A stretch of DNA of 64,000 nucleotides from assembly GCA_023485185.1 (NCBI GenBank), contig JAMCZP010000361.1:6188-70187 (forward strand). The letters run 5' to 3'. Of the stretch, positions 38,275-48,010 are shown one piece after another. The translations under genes and the position numbers were made by a program. Source of the DNA: Gammaproteobacteria bacterium (GTDB lineage Bacteria; Pseudomonadota; Gammaproteobacteria; Pseudomonadales; Halomonadaceae). Within the stretch, counting starts at the first letter, position 1. The number at the start of each line of letters is the position of its first letter. The notes beneath the pieces were generated by a model, which worked only from the letters and a program-made list of their open reading frames with translations, ran no database searches and was not told the DNA's origin.

Positions 38275-39969
38275 ATGCATTCACCACGCGTTCAAATTCG
38301 TCCCCGTCGTCGTCCCCCGCTGCGCTTACTGCCGCTGGGGGGATGTGGTGAAATTGGAATGAATCTAACGCTCTACGGCTATGATGACCACTGGATAGCC
38401 GTTGATTGCGGCATGATGATTCGCCAGGATCTTCCTAACTCGCCGCTACAGGTGCCTAACCTTGATACCCCAAAAGCATTAGGCATTACCCCTAAAGCGC
38501 TGTTTATCACCCATGGTCATGAAGATCATATTGGCGCTGTGGCTTGGCTGTGGCCAATGTGGAACTGCCCCATTTATGCCACCCCTCTTGCGGCGGGCCT
38601 GTTGAGATTAAAATTTGCCGAGCATGGTCTTAGCAGTGCAGCTATACAGGTGATTGAACCTGGCGAAGCACTGGAAAGTGGGCCATTCACGTTACGCTAT
38701 TTACTCTTAACCCACTCCATTCCAGAAAGCTGCGCATTGGTGATGCTGGCGGGCGGTTACCGCGTTTTACACACCGGTGATTGGAAGCTTGACCCTGAGC
38801 CGCTTATCGGCACGCCGATGAGCGCTACACAGTTTAGGGCCCTTGCACCCATCGATTTAGTAGTGGGCGACTCGACCAACGCTCCGATGCCCGGCCACTC
38901 CGGCAGCGAGGGGGACGTGGCCAAAGCATTATCCAAAACCATCGCTAACTGCCAAGGCCGCGTGGTGGTCTCTTGCTTCGCCAGCAATTTGGCACGGGTG
39001 CTTGCCATTGGCCGCGCAGCGCAAAAATGCGGTCGCCGCATCAGCTTAATGGGCCGCTCAATGGAGCGGATGGTCAGCGTGGCGCGCGGGCTAGGCTATA
39101 TGGATGATTTACCACCGCTGGTGCCCAATCATGACCTAGGCTACCTGCCACCGGATGAGGTGGTGATTATCGCCACTGGCAGCCAGGGAGAGCCTCGCGC
39201 TGCCCTTCAGCGCCTTGCTCAGGGACGCCATCCCTTTGTCGAACTGGAGCCCGGTGACAACATCATTTTTTCAGCTAAAGCGATTCCAGGTAATGAACGG
39301 CCAATCGAACAGTTAAAAAAGCGCTTAGTTCACTTAGGCGTGCGCCTTTACGATGAATTCACCAATCCTGAGTTACATGCCACTGGCCACCCTGCTCAGG
39401 AAGAGTTAATTAAACTTTACCAGTGGATTAAGCCTAGTCATCTAATGCCCGTCCATGGTGAGGCGCGGCATCAGCAAGCCCATCAGGAAATCGCCCAGCG
39501 GTTGAGTATCAGCGCCCCGCTAGCACCGGTCAACGGCGATTTAATCTGCTTTGATAGTCACGGCTTGCGCTGCGAGGCGCGCTACCCACAGCCGCCCTGT
39601 ATTGTCAGCCAGAACAGCGTTGTACCCCACCCAGGGCTTGAGAGCAGCGCAACTCATACAGCACGCCGTGGTAGCTTATATTTAGCCCTACCGGTTACCG
39701 CAAGCGCCACCGGCTGGTCTCGGATTGGACGCCTAATGCTGGATGCATCAGGCGCCAGTCCGCTTGACGAAGATAGCTTTAGCGAGTGGCTTGATGATCA
39801 GCTTGAGGCGATTGCCGCGGATACGTTAGCTGATTTACGTCAAGCGCTACAGTCACGGCTCATTCACTGGCTGGCTGATCACATGCAACACCTTCCGGAA
39901 GTACATTTACAAATCATGGCCGCAGAAATACCTGAGCCTGCTTCGTATGGAAGCGCGATTAACCGATAG
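38275..39969 (+). CDS. RNase J-like metallo-beta-lactamase/beta-CASP ribonuclease
   Basis: The 564-residue protein has LLPLGGCGEIGMN, the zinc motif HGHEDH (80-85), a second-site Asp in HTGDWKLD, DSTNA, the beta-CASP ATGSQGEPR loop and the C-terminal PVHGEARH metal site. This is the RNase J pattern (E. coli lacks it). Family members are 5'-to-3' exonucleases and endonucleases on RNA. The C-terminal 130 residues are less conserved. Arg-rich residues at the N-terminus may bind RNA. The start (ATG at 38275) has only a weak ribosome binding site. Confidence 0.85.
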   Translation: MHSPRVQIRPRRRPPLRLLPLGGCGEIGMNLTLYGYDDHWIAVDCGMMIRQDLPNSPLQVPNLDTPKALGITPKALFITHGHEDHIGAVAWLWPMWNCPIYATPLAAGLLRLKFAEHGLSSAAIQVIEPGEALESGPFTLRYLLLTHSIPESCALVMLAGGYRVLHTGDWKLDPEPLIGTPMSATQFRALAPIDLVVGDSTNAPMPGHSGSEGDVAKALSKTIANCQGRVVVSCFASNLARVLAIGRAAQKCGRRISLMGRSMERMVSVARGLGYMDDLPPLVPNHDLGYLPPDEVVIIATGSQGEPRAALQRLAQGRHPFVELEPGDNIIFSAKAIPGNERPIEQLKKRLVHLGVRLYDEFTNPELHATGHPAQEELIKLYQWIKPSHLMPVHGEARHQQAHQEIAQRLSISAPLAPVNGDLICFDSHGLRCEARYPQPPCIVSQNSVVPHPGLESSATHTARRGSLYLALPVTASATGWSRIGRLMLDASGASPLDEDSFSEWLDDQLEAIAADTLADLRQALQSRLIHWLADHMQHLPEVHLQIMAAEIPEPASYGSAINR

Positions 39970-40007
39970 CATTGCACCATTGCTAATAGCGCAGCGATGC
40001 GGCAGTC

Positions 40008-40475
40008 TTAACTCCAACGCGCTGCATCTTGTTGATCGGAGTGCCGTTCTTTAACCCAATACTCGCCTTGAGTAGAGTGCTCTTTCTTCCAAAAAGGCGC
40101 CTGGGTTTTTAGAAAGTCCATAATAAAATCGCAGGCTTCAAACGCCTCTCGGCGATGGGCACTGGCAACCAACACTCGCACAATAGGGTCACCTGGCGCC
40201 AAGTAACCTACTCGATGGATAATACGCACTGCCTGGAGCGACCAGCGCTGCCAGGCCTGCTCGCCAATCGCTATCAGCGTTGACTCGGTCATACCAGGGT
40301 AGTGCTCTAAAGTTAACCCCGTCACATCAGGCGTTTCGTTGAAATCACGCACTAACCCGGTAAAGCTAACCACTGCGCCTATATCGCTGCGACCTGCTAA
40401 TGCATCGTCATAACCATAAGCCATGGCGAAAGGCGTTGCTTGTATCACTACCTTAATATCCAGCTCGATATCCAC
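40008..40475 (-). CDS. moaE: Molybdopterin synthase catalytic subunit MoaE
   Basis: Forms the molybdopterin dithiolene together with MoaD. The 155-residue protein starts at a GTG (40475), one base after the moaCD stop, with GGGGG upstream; an earlier ATG at 40517 would overlap moaCD and adds unlike residues. The catalytic Lys residues are in FWKKEH and YWVKE, and HRVG and ASAHRREAFEACDFIMD are conserved. MoaD is supplied by the preceding fusion gene, so the two halves of the synthase are made side by side. Confidence 0.94.
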   Translation of the reverse strand: MDIELDIKVVIQATPFAMAYGYDDALAGRSDIGAVVSFTGLVRDFNETPDVTGLTLEHYPGMTESTLIAIGEQAWQRWSLQAVRIIHRVGYLAPGDPIVRVLVASAHRREAFEACDFIMDFLKTQAPFWKKEHSTQGEYWVKERHSDQQDAARWS

Positions 40476-40476
40476 C

Positions 40477-41274
40477 CTAGCCCCCTGTAACCGGTGGGAA
40501 GAAGGCCACTTCATCATCGTCGGTTACTAATGCGTCATCGTTTGCCATGACTTGATTAATCGCGCATAGCGTACGCTGGTCGGTCAGCACATTAAAACGC
40601 ACATCACGCTTAACAAGTGCTGACTTTAAACCACTAATATCACGGCTAGCCAAGTCATCCAACCCAACCACCGCCTCGCTTTCACCAAGCCGCTCGCGCA
40701 GTTCAGCCAGAAACTTTACACGGATGCAGGGCGATGAGCAGCGCTCACCTACACTAACCTCGCCCGCCTCACCCTCGCCGGTCACAATAGGCGCCTGCAC
40801 ATTAGTGCGCTGATAGTCACCACGCTGACCGCCCTGCTTACTGTCGAGCTGAATGCCCTCGATACACATATTTTTATCGACGGCTTTACACATATCATAA
40901 AGCGTCAAACACGCCACCGAGACAGCCGTGAGAGCCTCCATTTCAACGCCGGTACGACCATTCAACCGACATAAAGCGGTAACGTTGACACACGATTCCG
41001 CAAGATTAATGTCAAACTCAACCGATACCTTGGATAGCGCCAAAGAGTGGCAAAGCGGGATCAGCTCATGGGTGCGTTTAGCGGCCTGAATGCCGGCAAT
41101 ACGAGCCGTCGCAAGCACATCACCTTTGGGTAACTCACCGCTGGTAAGCAATTTGAGCGTTTCTGGCTGCATTACAATACGCCCTGAAGCCACTGCTTCG
41201 CGGCGGGTTTCTTGTTTATCGCCGACATCCACCATATTGGCTTCGCCAAGGGCGTTGAGGTGGGTTAGATGCAT
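40477..41274 (-). CDS. MoaC-MoaD fusion: cyclic pyranopterin monophosphate synthase plus sulfur-carrier subunit
   Basis: The 265-residue protein (ATG at 41274; a GTG at 41283 overlapping mobB is possible) has two domains. Residues about 1-155 are MoaC with [38 protein letters not shown] and YDMCKAVDK, so the active-site His, Glu, Asp and Lys positions look intact. After a 25-residue linker, residues about 185-265 are a ubiquitin-like MoaD ending in the essential Gly-Gly. No MoaD stop or start separates them. Both steps convert 8-oxo-GTP-derived intermediate to molybdopterin with MoaE. Confidence 0.92.
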   Translation of the reverse strand: MHLTHLNALGEANMVDVGDKQETRREAVASGRIVMQPETLKLLTSGELPKGDVLATARIAGIQAAKRTHELIPLCHSLALSKVSVEFDINLAESCVNVTALCRLNGRTGVEMEALTAVSVACLTLYDMCKAVDKNMCIEGIQLDSKQGGQRGDYQRTNVQAPIVTGEGEAGEVSVGERCSSPCIRVKFLAELRERLGESEAVVGLDDLASRDISGLKSALVKRDVRFNVLTDQRTLCAINQVMANDDALVTDDDEVAFFPPVTGG

Positions 41275-41279
41275 ATTGG

Positions 41280-41858
41280 TCACCTTTCCTTATTAATAGC
41301 CAACGTACTTGACGCCAAAACGTTATTTTTCGCATTTACCCAAGCCACGATCCAGCGCGCAATCGCTTCACTATCGTCAAGGCTTAACTTCACCAAAGAA
41401 GCAGCTAATTGGATAGGCGCAGGAGCACTCAGCGCCACCGCCTCAACGTAAGGGCCGGTCAAAATAGTGGCATCGCCAATACCATCACGGTAAAGCACCA
41501 GCTTGGGGATAGGCCAAGCTTTAAAGCCTTCGACAATCACCAAGTCGGGTTGGTGCAATGCCATCATCGCAATCAACTGGGCTAAATCGGGCTCTGCTTG
41601 ACCAGGTGTTTCCTGCATCAAAGCAAACCGTTCTCTAGAGGCAATTAGCATCGGGGCCGCCCCGGCGCAGCGCAGTTTGTAGCTGTCTTTGCCAGGCTGG
41701 TCGACCTCAAAAGAGTGGTGCGCATGCTTAATCACGGCTACTTTTAAGCCATGCTCGCCAAGCAGTGGCAGCAGCTTCTCTAACAGCGTCGTTTTACCCG
41801 TCCCGCTCCAGGCAGCAATGCCCAATACGGGAAAAGATGCGCTCAGTTCGTCAGCCAT
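41280..41858 (-). CDS. mobB: Molybdopterin-guanine dinucleotide biosynthesis protein B
   Basis: P-loop GTPase that assists MobA in making MGD. The 192-residue protein has Walker A GTGKTTL near the N-terminus ([17 protein letters not shown]) and [19 protein letters not shown], a MobB hallmark. It starts at the ATG at 41858 (AGGAG further upstream); an ATG at 41891 is possible. The stop TGA overlaps a GTG that could start moaCD, so mobB-moaCD-moaE read as one operon. Confidence 0.9.
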   Translation of the reverse strand: MADELSASFPVLGIAAWSGTGKTTLLEKLLPLLGEHGLKVAVIKHAHHSFEVDQPGKDSYKLRCAGAAPMLIASRERFALMQETPGQAEPDLAQLIAMMALHQPDLVIVEGFKAWPIPKLVLYRDGIGDATILTGPYVEAVALSAPAPIQLAASLVKLSLDDSEAIARWIVAWVNAKNNVLASSTLAINKER

Positions 41859-41914
41859 ACCGCCGCCACTCCTGTTGACCACTTTCGGCACTTATTGCGC
41901 GTAAGAATGCCACC

Positions 41915-43147
41915 TTACTCCCCCTCTCGTTCCCGGGGTAATAGCCAGTTCAACGCAATCCCCACCAGCGCGGCCAAACTCACACCTTGCAGAGTAAATT
42001 GACCACCTCCAAACTGCATGCCGCCAATACCAAAGACGAGAATCAGCGAGACCACGACCAGATTTCGCGGCGCCGTTAGCGACTGCCCTGCACGCACCAG
42101 GGTGTTCATGCCCACCACGGCAATGGAGCCAAATAGCAGTGTCATAATGCCACCCATCACCGGGCCAGGTATGGTTTGTAACAGAGCGCCCAGTTTAGAA
42201 ACAAACGCCAACACAATAGCCAGAACAGCAGCGACAATCATAAATTTGGGATTGAACGCTCGCGTCAGTGTTACCGCCCCCGTTACTTCCGAGTAGGTAG
42301 TGTTGGGCGGTCCACCAAACAGAGCGGCTACGGTAGTGGCTAAGCCATCGCCTAACAAGGTGCGATGAAGACCGGGCTTTTCAAGATAGTTTTTACGCGT
42401 TACCGAGCCAATGGCAACCATATCACCAATATGCTCTACCGCCGGGGCAATCGCGACCGGAATCATAAACAGGATGGCAGCCCAATGAAAACTTGGTGCC
42501 GTAAAGCTTGGCACAGAGAACCAGGCAGCCTCACGCACTGGGGTGAAATCGACTGCTCCCATCAGAAGCGCCAACACATAACCCGTGGTAATACCGCCAA
42601 TAATCGGCACCAGACGTAGCAATCCGCGACCAAACACCGCTAGCAGCAGCGTTACCAGCAAACTGGTCATGGATAAGAAAATCGCCGCGCCGTAACCAAT
42701 ATTATCGCTGGTTTCACCGGTCGCCATACTCACCGCAACCGGTGCCAGCGCCAGGCCAATCACCATAATCACCGGGCCCACCACCACCGCAGGCAGTAAA
42801 CGGTGTAACCAAGCGGTGCCCTTAAGACGCACGGCCTGCGAGATGGCGACATACACCAGCCCCGCCGCCATCAGACCGCCCATGGTGGCAGATATACCGA
42901 AACTTGCTACAGAACCCTGGATAGGTGCAATAAAGGCAAACGAAGAGGCCAAAAAAACCGGTACGCTTTGTTTAGTCACCGCATGAAATATCAGCGTGCC
43001 AGCTCCAGCAGTAAATAGCGCAACGCTCGGATCAAGGCCTGTTAGCAGGGGGACCAATACCAACGCGCCAAACGCTACAAACAGCATTTGCGCGCCGGTT
43101 AGCAGTACTTTCGGCCATGGTTCAGCGTTACTGACAGCTTCGCTCAT
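41915..43147 (-). CDS. uraA: Uracil permease (NCS2/UraA family)
   Basis: Proton-coupled uracil importer. The 410-residue protein has about fourteen helices with the NCS2 signature regions: ATMGGLMAAGLVYV early on, PVAIAPAVEHIGD with the substrate-binding Glu, and GGPPNTTYSEVTGAV. Its position downstream of upp in the same direction matches the usual upp-uraA unit. Between them lies a terminator-like hairpin that may attenuate uraA. Length is near E. coli UraA (429). Confidence 0.93.
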   Translation of the reverse strand: MSEAVSNAEPWPKVLLTGAQMLFVAFGALVLVPLLTGLDPSVALFTAGAGTLIFHAVTKQSVPVFLASSFAFIAPIQGSVASFGISATMGGLMAAGLVYVAISQAVRLKGTAWLHRLLPAVVVGPVIMVIGLALAPVAVSMATGETSDNIGYGAAIFLSMTSLLVTLLLAVFGRGLLRLVPIIGGITTGYVLALLMGAVDFTPVREAAWFSVPSFTAPSFHWAAILFMIPVAIAPAVEHIGDMVAIGSVTRKNYLEKPGLHRTLLGDGLATTVAALFGGPPNTTYSEVTGAVTLTRAFNPKFMIVAAVLAIVLAFVSKLGALLQTIPGPVMGGIMTLLFGSIAVVGMNTLVRAGQSLTAPRNLVVVSLILVFGIGGMQFGGGQFTLQGVSLAALVGIALNWLLPREREGE

Positions 43148-43176
43148 TGGAGAACTCCGGAAGTTTGAGAGTTAAA

Positions 43177-43215
43177 GGGGCAAAAAAATGCCCCTAACGC
43201 AAAGCGTAAGGGGCA
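43177..43215 (-). promoter_or_regulatory. Terminator/attenuator with alternative hairpin between upp and uraA
   Basis: On the minus-strand RNA, UGCCCCUUACGC (43204-43215) pairs with GCGUUAGGGGCA (43189-43200) with one mismatch, and seven U follow (43182-43188): an intrinsic terminator. Directly downstream, UGCCCC (43177-43182) can instead pair with the GGGGCA arm (43189-43194), forming a competing hairpin with a short U loop that disrupts the terminator. Confidence 0.65.
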
Positions 43216-43231
43216 ATATTAGGAAGGACGC

Positions 43232-43861
43232 TCAGCGCGTTCCGAAAATCTTATCGCCAGCGTCACCCAAACCGGGAACGATATAGCCATTTTCATCGAG
43301 TCGGTCATCCACCGACGCCGTGTAAATTTCAATATCAGGATAAGCTTCTTGCACCCGTTTAATCCCTTCAGGGGCTGCTACCAAGACAATCACTTTCATA
43401 TGCTCACAGCCACGCTCACGCAGCATGTCTAGCGTTGCCACCATCGAACCCCCTGTCGCCAGCATCGGGTCAATGACAATGGCCATCCGCTCTTCGATAT
43501 CGTTGGCAAACTTGGCAAAATAGGGCACCGGCTGAAGCGTTTCTTCGTCGCGATAAAGGCCTACTACACTCACCCGTGCACTCGGGATCAAATCCGTTAC
43601 GCCTTCCAGCATGCCAAGGCCTGCACGCAGAATCGGCACGACGGTGACCTTTTTACCCTTTAAGCGACGCGTCGCAATCGGCTCACCGTTCCATCCCTGA
43701 ATTTCATGGTCTTCTAGCTCAAGTCCTTTAGTTGCTTCGTAGGTCAAAAGCTTAGCGACTTCACCTGCCAGTTCACGAAAGCTCTTAGTGCTCAGATCAG
43801 CTTCGCGCATCAGACCCAGCTTATGTTGAACAAGCGGATGGTTAATGGCGTAAACACTCAT
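43232..43861 (-). CDS. upp: Uracil phosphoribosyltransferase
   Basis: Converts uracil and PRPP to UMP. The 209-residue protein matches E. coli Upp (208) with the PRPP loop [28 protein letters not shown] near the centre, and the C-terminal [18 protein letters not shown] lies upstream of the ATG at 43861. It is the first gene of the upp-uraA unit. Ung lies upstream on the same strand, separated by 95 bases. Confidence 0.97.
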   Translation of the reverse strand: MSVYAINHPLVQHKLGLMREADLSTKSFRELAGEVAKLLTYEATKGLELEDHEIQGWNGEPIATRRLKGKKVTVVPILRAGLGMLEGVTDLIPSARVSVVGLYRDEETLQPVPYFAKFANDIEERMAIVIDPMLATGGSMVATLDMLRERGCEHMKVIVLVAAPEGIKRVQEAYPDIEIYTASVDDRLDENGYIVPGLGDAGDKIFGTR

Positions 43862-43956
43862 GGGACTTCCTCACTGCAGGGGATTCAGTATAGCAACCAA
43901 GGTTGCATCAGCTAAGCACAAAATTGCGCACATTCTACCCGCAACCACTAACGAGG

Positions 43957-44643
43957 TTAAGCGGTTTCAGGTAATTGCCACTCAATTGGCGTTCGGCCTT
44001 GCGCTTGTAGAAATTGATTTGCTTGAGAAAAATGCCGCGTACCAAAAAAACCGCGGTGTGCGGAGAGCGGTGACGGGTGCGGCGCTTCAAGTATCAAATG
44101 GCGCGTCTGGTCAATCAGCGCTCTCTTTTGCCGTGCATGGCTTCCCCAAAGCAAAAACACACAGGGAGACGCATGTTGGCTGACGGTTTCGATAGCACGA
44201 TCAGTAAACGGCTCCCACCCCTTACCCCGGTGGGACGCCGCATTTCCCTGCTCCACGGTAAGCGATGTATTCAACAACAGCACGCCCTGCTTAGCCCACG
44301 CTTCCAGATGCCCGTGACGAACGGGAGTAAAGCCTACATCGGTGGCCAACTCTTTATAGATGTTAACCAGCGAAGGCGGCACGGGCACACCCGGCTGCAC
44401 CGAAAAGCACAGGCCGTGGGCCTGATTTGGGCCGTGGTAAGGATCCTGCCCTAAAATAACCACTTTCACTTCACTCAACGGTGTCAGCTCAAAAGCGCGA
44501 AACCACTGTGATGAGTGGGGGAAAATAATCTTCTTAGCGGCTTTTTGCTGTGCTAAAAATGCTTTCAGCGCCAGCATATAGTCAGCCTGAAACTCATCAC
44601 CCAGCCACTGACTCCAGTCATCGGGAAGTGGATTGGCCATCAT
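43957..44643 (-). CDS. ung: Uracil-DNA glycosylase
   Basis: Removes uracil from DNA in base-excision repair. The 228-residue family-1 enzyme has the water-activating [18 protein letters not shown] and the minor-groove loop [13 protein letters not shown]. Length matches E. coli Ung (229). Its ATG shares one base with the gpt stop, so they are co-translated, an unusual pairing of DNA repair with base salvage. Confidence 0.97.
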   Translation of the reverse strand: MMANPLPDDWSQWLGDEFQADYMLALKAFLAQQKAAKKIIFPHSSQWFRAFELTPLSEVKVVILGQDPYHGPNQAHGLCFSVQPGVPVPPSLVNIYKELATDVGFTPVRHGHLEAWAKQGVLLLNTSLTVEQGNAASHRGKGWEPFTDRAIETVSQHASPCVFLLWGSHARQKRALIDQTRHLILEAPHPSPLSAHRGFFGTRHFSQANQFLQAQGRTPIEWQLPETA

Positions 44644-45122
44644 TACCTCTTCATTTGATCAACAAGCGGCTCAACGTAAGCAACACCCATATCCCAGGGG
44701 AACTGAATCCAGCACTGTTGAGCAACTTCCGTCAGGTATTGATCCACCAGTGGACGACCATCTGGTTTGGCGTAAATAGTCACAAAGTGGGCTTTCGGCA
44801 GCATCTTACGCACGGCACGTGCGGTTTTGCCAGTGTCCACTAAGTCATCGACCAGTAGCCAGCCATCGCCGTCGTGATCAACGCCCTTCATGATATCCAG
44901 GCCGCCTTGATCCATGTGGTCATAGCTTTTAATACATACTGTATCGATGAGGCGAATATCCAGTTCCCGGGCAATAAGCGCAGCCGGGATTAAGCCGCCA
45001 CGGGTAATCGCCACGATGCCTTTAAAGTCACGCTCAATCATCTGGTGACAAAGGGTGCGCACATCGCGATGTAACTGATCCCAAGAGACAGTGAAGTGCT
45101 GATGGTAACGGTCGCTGCTCAT
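44643..45122 (-). CDS. gpt: Xanthine-guanine phosphoribosyltransferase
   Basis: Salvages xanthine and guanine to XMP and GMP. The 159-residue protein matches Gpt (E. coli 152) with [18 protein letters not shown] and the PRPP motif [17 protein letters not shown], followed by the hydrophobic [13 protein letters not shown]. It starts seven bases after the apt stop, so apt, gpt and ung form a tight run. Confidence 0.95.
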   Translation of the reverse strand: MSSDRYHQHFTVSWDQLHRDVRTLCHQMIERDFKGIVAITRGGLIPAALIARELDIRLIDTVCIKSYDHMDQGGLDIMKGVDHDGDGWLLVDDLVDTGKTARAVRKMLPKAHFVTIYAKPDGRPLVDQYLTEVAQQCWIQFPWDMGVAYVEPLVDQMKR

Positions 45123-45128
45123 TGAGAA

Positions 45129-45674
45129 TTACTCGTCTTCGTTGAAAGAACAAACTGCGAATACGCTGTAACCAGCATCGCGAATCTTTTGTGAACCACC
45201 CAATCCCGGTAGGTCAATAATAGTAGCAGTTTCAACTACCTGGCCACCGCTACGCTGAATGAGATTAGCTGCGGCTAGCATAGTGCCGCCCGTCGCTATC
45301 AGATCGTCCATCAGCAGAATTCGATCACCTTGCTGGAAAGCATCGGAGTGGAGCTCAACTTCCGAGTGCCCATACTCAAGCGTGTAGGTCTCACTGATCG
45401 TTTTAAACGGTAATTTACCTTTCTTACGCACCGGCACAAAGCTGCATCCCAACTCATACGCCAGCGGCGCGCCGATAATGAAACCACGCGCATCAATGGC
45501 CGCGATGGCATCTAGGTCCATCTCCTGGTAGCGGTGTACGAAGCTATCGATCAGCTTGCGAAAGGCAGCGCTATTTTGTAGCAAGGGAGTAATGTCTCGA
45601 AAATTCACTCCCTGCTCAGGCCAATCGGGAACCGTGCGAATAACGGACTTAATGTAGTCGCCGTAGATGCTCAT
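45129..45674 (-). CDS. apt: Adenine phosphoribosyltransferase
   Basis: Converts adenine and PRPP to AMP. The 181-residue protein (ATG at 45674 with GAGAG upstream; an ATG at 45686 is also possible) has the PRPP motif [19 protein letters not shown] and [10 protein letters not shown] near the N-terminus, as in E. coli Apt (183). [18 protein letters not shown] is conserved. It lies downstream of the purine permease gene in the same direction, with only a weak hairpin between. Confidence 0.96.
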   Translation of the reverse strand: MSIYGDYIKSVIRTVPDWPEQGVNFRDITPLLQNSAAFRKLIDSFVHRYQEMDLDAIAAIDARGFIIGAPLAYELGCSFVPVRKKGKLPFKTISETYTLEYGHSEVELHSDAFQQGDRILLMDDLIATGGTMLAAANLIQRSGGQVVETATIIDLPGLGGSQKIRDAGYSVFAVCSFNEDE

Positions 45675-45711
45675 CGCGTCTCTCATTGAGTAAAAAAGTG
45701 GTAAGGGCCTA

Positions 45712-47010
45712 TCACCCTAAGAATAGATATCTTGCCGCAAACAGCAGCGCTAAAACGATGACCGCTGGGTTCAAATCACTGAAACGACCCGAAAGCGTTT
45801 TAATTGCTACATAGCTAATAAAGCCAAGCGCGATCCCTTCGGCAATTGAGAACGTTAGCGGCATCGCTAAGGCAGCAATCAGTACTGGCGCCGCGTCAGT
45901 TGGGTCTTCCCAGTTCGCATGGGCTAAGCTGCCCGCCATCAATACGGCGACATATAGCAATGCACCCGCCGTCGCATAGGCCGGGATAGAACCCGCTAGT
46001 GGCGCAAAGAACAAACTAATAAGGAACATGCCAGCGACCACCACCGCAGTTAAGCCAGTACGCCCACCGGATGCGATACCTGCAGTTGATTCAATATAGC
46101 TAGTCGTGGTGGAGGTGCCCAATGCTGCACCCGCCATAGAAGCGGTACTATCGGCCATCATAGCGCGACCAATACGCGGCAACTTGCCGTCTTTATCCAG
46201 CAGCTTACCCCGATGAGCCACACCCACCAGTGTGCCGGACGTGTCGAACAGATCAACAAATAGAAAGGCGAAAATCACACTGAGCATGGCAATATCAAGC
46301 GCGCCCATCAAATCCATCGCCATAAAGGTAGGCGCAATCGACGGTGGCATCGACATAAGACCGCCGTACTCATTATGCCCAAGCACCATGGCAATAACGG
46401 TAACGCCCAAAATACCGATCATCACCGCACCGGTGACTTTAAGATAAGCCAATGCCGTAATCACAAAGAAACCCAGCAGTGCGTAGATAGCTGGCGGCTG
46501 GGAAAGATCGCCTAAAGAAACGTAAGTTGCAGGGTTAGCAACGACAATGCCAGCGTTTTTCAGCGCAATCATCGCCAGGAAAAGGCCGATACCAGCAGCA
46601 ATGCCTAAACGTAGCGACATCGGAATAGAGTTAATGATCCATTCACGGATTTTGAAAAGGCTTAATGCAAAGAACGTTAGGCCGGAGAAGAAGACCGCGC
46701 CCAACGCTGCTTCCCAGGTATACCCCATCCCCAGTACAACGCCGTAGGTAAAAAAGGCGTTAAGTCCCATGCCAGGCGCCTGAGCAATAGGATAATTGGC
46801 CCACAAACCCATTATTAAACAGCCAATCGCTGCTGCTAAGCAGGTCGCCACAAATACGGCACCGTAATCCATGCCCGCTTCAGAAAGAATGCTAGGGTTA
46901 ACAAAAATGATGTAGGCCATCGTCAGGAATGTGGTAACCCCGGCGATAACTTCTGTTTTGATGTTGGTATGGTGCTCGGTGAGCTTGAAATAGTTATCCA
47001 GAAGTTTCAT
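45712..47010 (-). CDS. AzgA-type NCS2 purine permease (hypoxanthine/guanine/adenine)
   Basis: The 432-residue membrane protein starts at the ATG at 47010 (AAGGATAA upstream; the frame extends to 47094 without support). It shows the AzgA-group features: [21 protein letters not shown] at the N-terminus, [30 protein letters not shown] and [16 protein letters not shown]. This branch imports purine bases. Its location before apt and gpt supports uptake of adenine, guanine or hypoxanthine, though the exact substrate is not readable. Confidence 0.9.
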   Translation of the reverse strand: MKLLDNYFKLTEHHTNIKTEVIAGVTTFLTMAYIIFVNPSILSEAGMDYGAVFVATCLAAAIGCLIMGLWANYPIAQAPGMGLNAFFTYGVVLGMGYTWEAALGAVFFSGLTFFALSLFKIREWIINSIPMSLRLGIAAGIGLFLAMIALKNAGIVVANPATYVSLGDLSQPPAIYALLGFFVITALAYLKVTGAVMIGILGVTVIAMVLGHNEYGGLMSMPPSIAPTFMAMDLMGALDIAMLSVIFAFLFVDLFDTSGTLVGVAHRGKLLDKDGKLPRIGRAMMADSTASMAGAALGTSTTTSYIESTAGIASGGRTGLTAVVVAGMFLISLFFAPLAGSIPAYATAGALLYVAVLMAGSLAHANWEDPTDAAPVLIAALAMPLTFSIAEGIALGFISYVAIKTLSGRFSDLNPAVIVLALLFAARYLFLG

Positions 47011-47235
47011 GAAGCTTATTATCCTTCGCGCTAATGCCGCATTCGCAGGCGATCTGGTACCGAGAAAAGCCGCACATATTACCGAAAGCCTCACTGTGAT
47101 GCGAGCGCCTCAGCATGACGACTAATGAAAGCAGGAATAGCCCCGCAGCTTAATGCCAAGCAATCTTTGGGCCATGACCTAACCGATCGGTCAATCAATA
47201 AGCAAAAAGAGTCCACTATTGGCGTTATCGGGTCT

Positions 47236-47886
47236 CTATTTGCTGGGGCCCTGTTGGCTATCCCCTCTTTGCTGGGACAGTACACGCTCTACCGTTTCAA
47301 CGATCACCTGGGTCTGAGGATCAATTTCGATATTAACGAAATCTCCAGGCGCCCGGTCTTGAAGAGTAGTTCGGCAGAGCGTTTCTGGAATCAAATTGAC
47401 GCTAAATTCAATGTTGCCGCTTTCTGCTTGGCGCACATCGCCAATCGTCAAACTAATCCCGTCTACACCAATATAGCCTTTTTCGAACACAAACCTGCCT
47501 AGCCTTTCCGGTAACGTAAACCACAGCCGACGGTTATTGGGCGCCTCTTCAATTGAGGCCACCTCAGCCATAGCAATAATATGGCCTGACATGGAATGCC
47601 CGCCGATCTCATCACCAAAACGCGCCGCGCGCTCTATATTGACGCATTGCCCAGGCTTTATTGCACCAAGATTGGTCAAGCGTAGCGTTTCACGCATTAA
47701 ATCAAAACTAACATAATCGCCATCAATTGCTGTCACTGTTAAGCAAACGCCGTTATGCGCTACCGATGCACCCAGTTCAAGTCCGACTCGCATTGAAGGC
47801 GGCAGCTCCACTACATGCACGCGAAACGCTTCTAACTCGCGCACTGCTACGACTTTAGCCACACCTTGCACAATGCCGGTAAACAT
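47236..47886 (-). CDS. ribE: Riboflavin synthase (alpha subunit)
   Basis: Dismutates two 6,7-dimethyl-8-ribityllumazine molecules to riboflavin and a pyrimidine. The 216-residue protein has two lumazine-binding barrels. It begins with the diagnostic MFTGIVQG; GASVAHNGVCLTVT lies in the first barrel and KGYIGVDGISLTI in the second. Length matches E. coli RibC/RibE (213). It is a lone rib gene here and no FMN riboswitch is visible upstream. It is divergent from the met leader RNA. Confidence 0.95.
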   Translation of the reverse strand: MFTGIVQGVAKVVAVRELEAFRVHVVELPPSMRVGLELGASVAHNGVCLTVTAIDGDYVSFDLMRETLRLTNLGAIKPGQCVNIERAARFGDEIGGHSMSGHIIAMAEVASIEEAPNNRRLWFTLPERLGRFVFEKGYIGVDGISLTIGDVRQAESGNIEFSVNLIPETLCRTTLQDRAPGDFVNIEIDPQTQVIVETVERVLSQQRGDSQQGPSK

Positions 47887-47979
47887 ATCGCCCTTCCCCT
47901 TAAAATCGAAATATTGACTAAACTCTACCCGGCAAGCTTACTACTGGAGCCTCAAAATTGTGCAGTGTCTTGGTAATAT

Positions 47980-48008
47980 TTGACATGCATACCGCCTATC
48001 TTTAGACT
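47980..48008 (+). promoter_or_regulatory. Strong candidate sigma-70 promoter for the met leader RNA
   Basis: A perfect TTGACA (47980-47985), a 17-base spacer and TAGACT (48003-48008). A transcript would start near 48015, about 100 bases before the terminator stem at 48113. Confidence 0.65.
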
Positions 48009-48010
48009 TT

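Noticed and set aside
43860..44454. Plus-strand open frames across ung
   Set aside because: They run antisense to ung with its intact catalytic motifs.
45702..45720. Terminator between the purine permease and apt
   Set aside because: Only a three- to five-pair stem with mismatches, although T residues follow on the minus strand; too weak to call.
47887..47950. FMN riboswitch before ribE
   Set aside because: The conserved FMN element (AGGGCAGGG-type segment) is absent on the minus strand.
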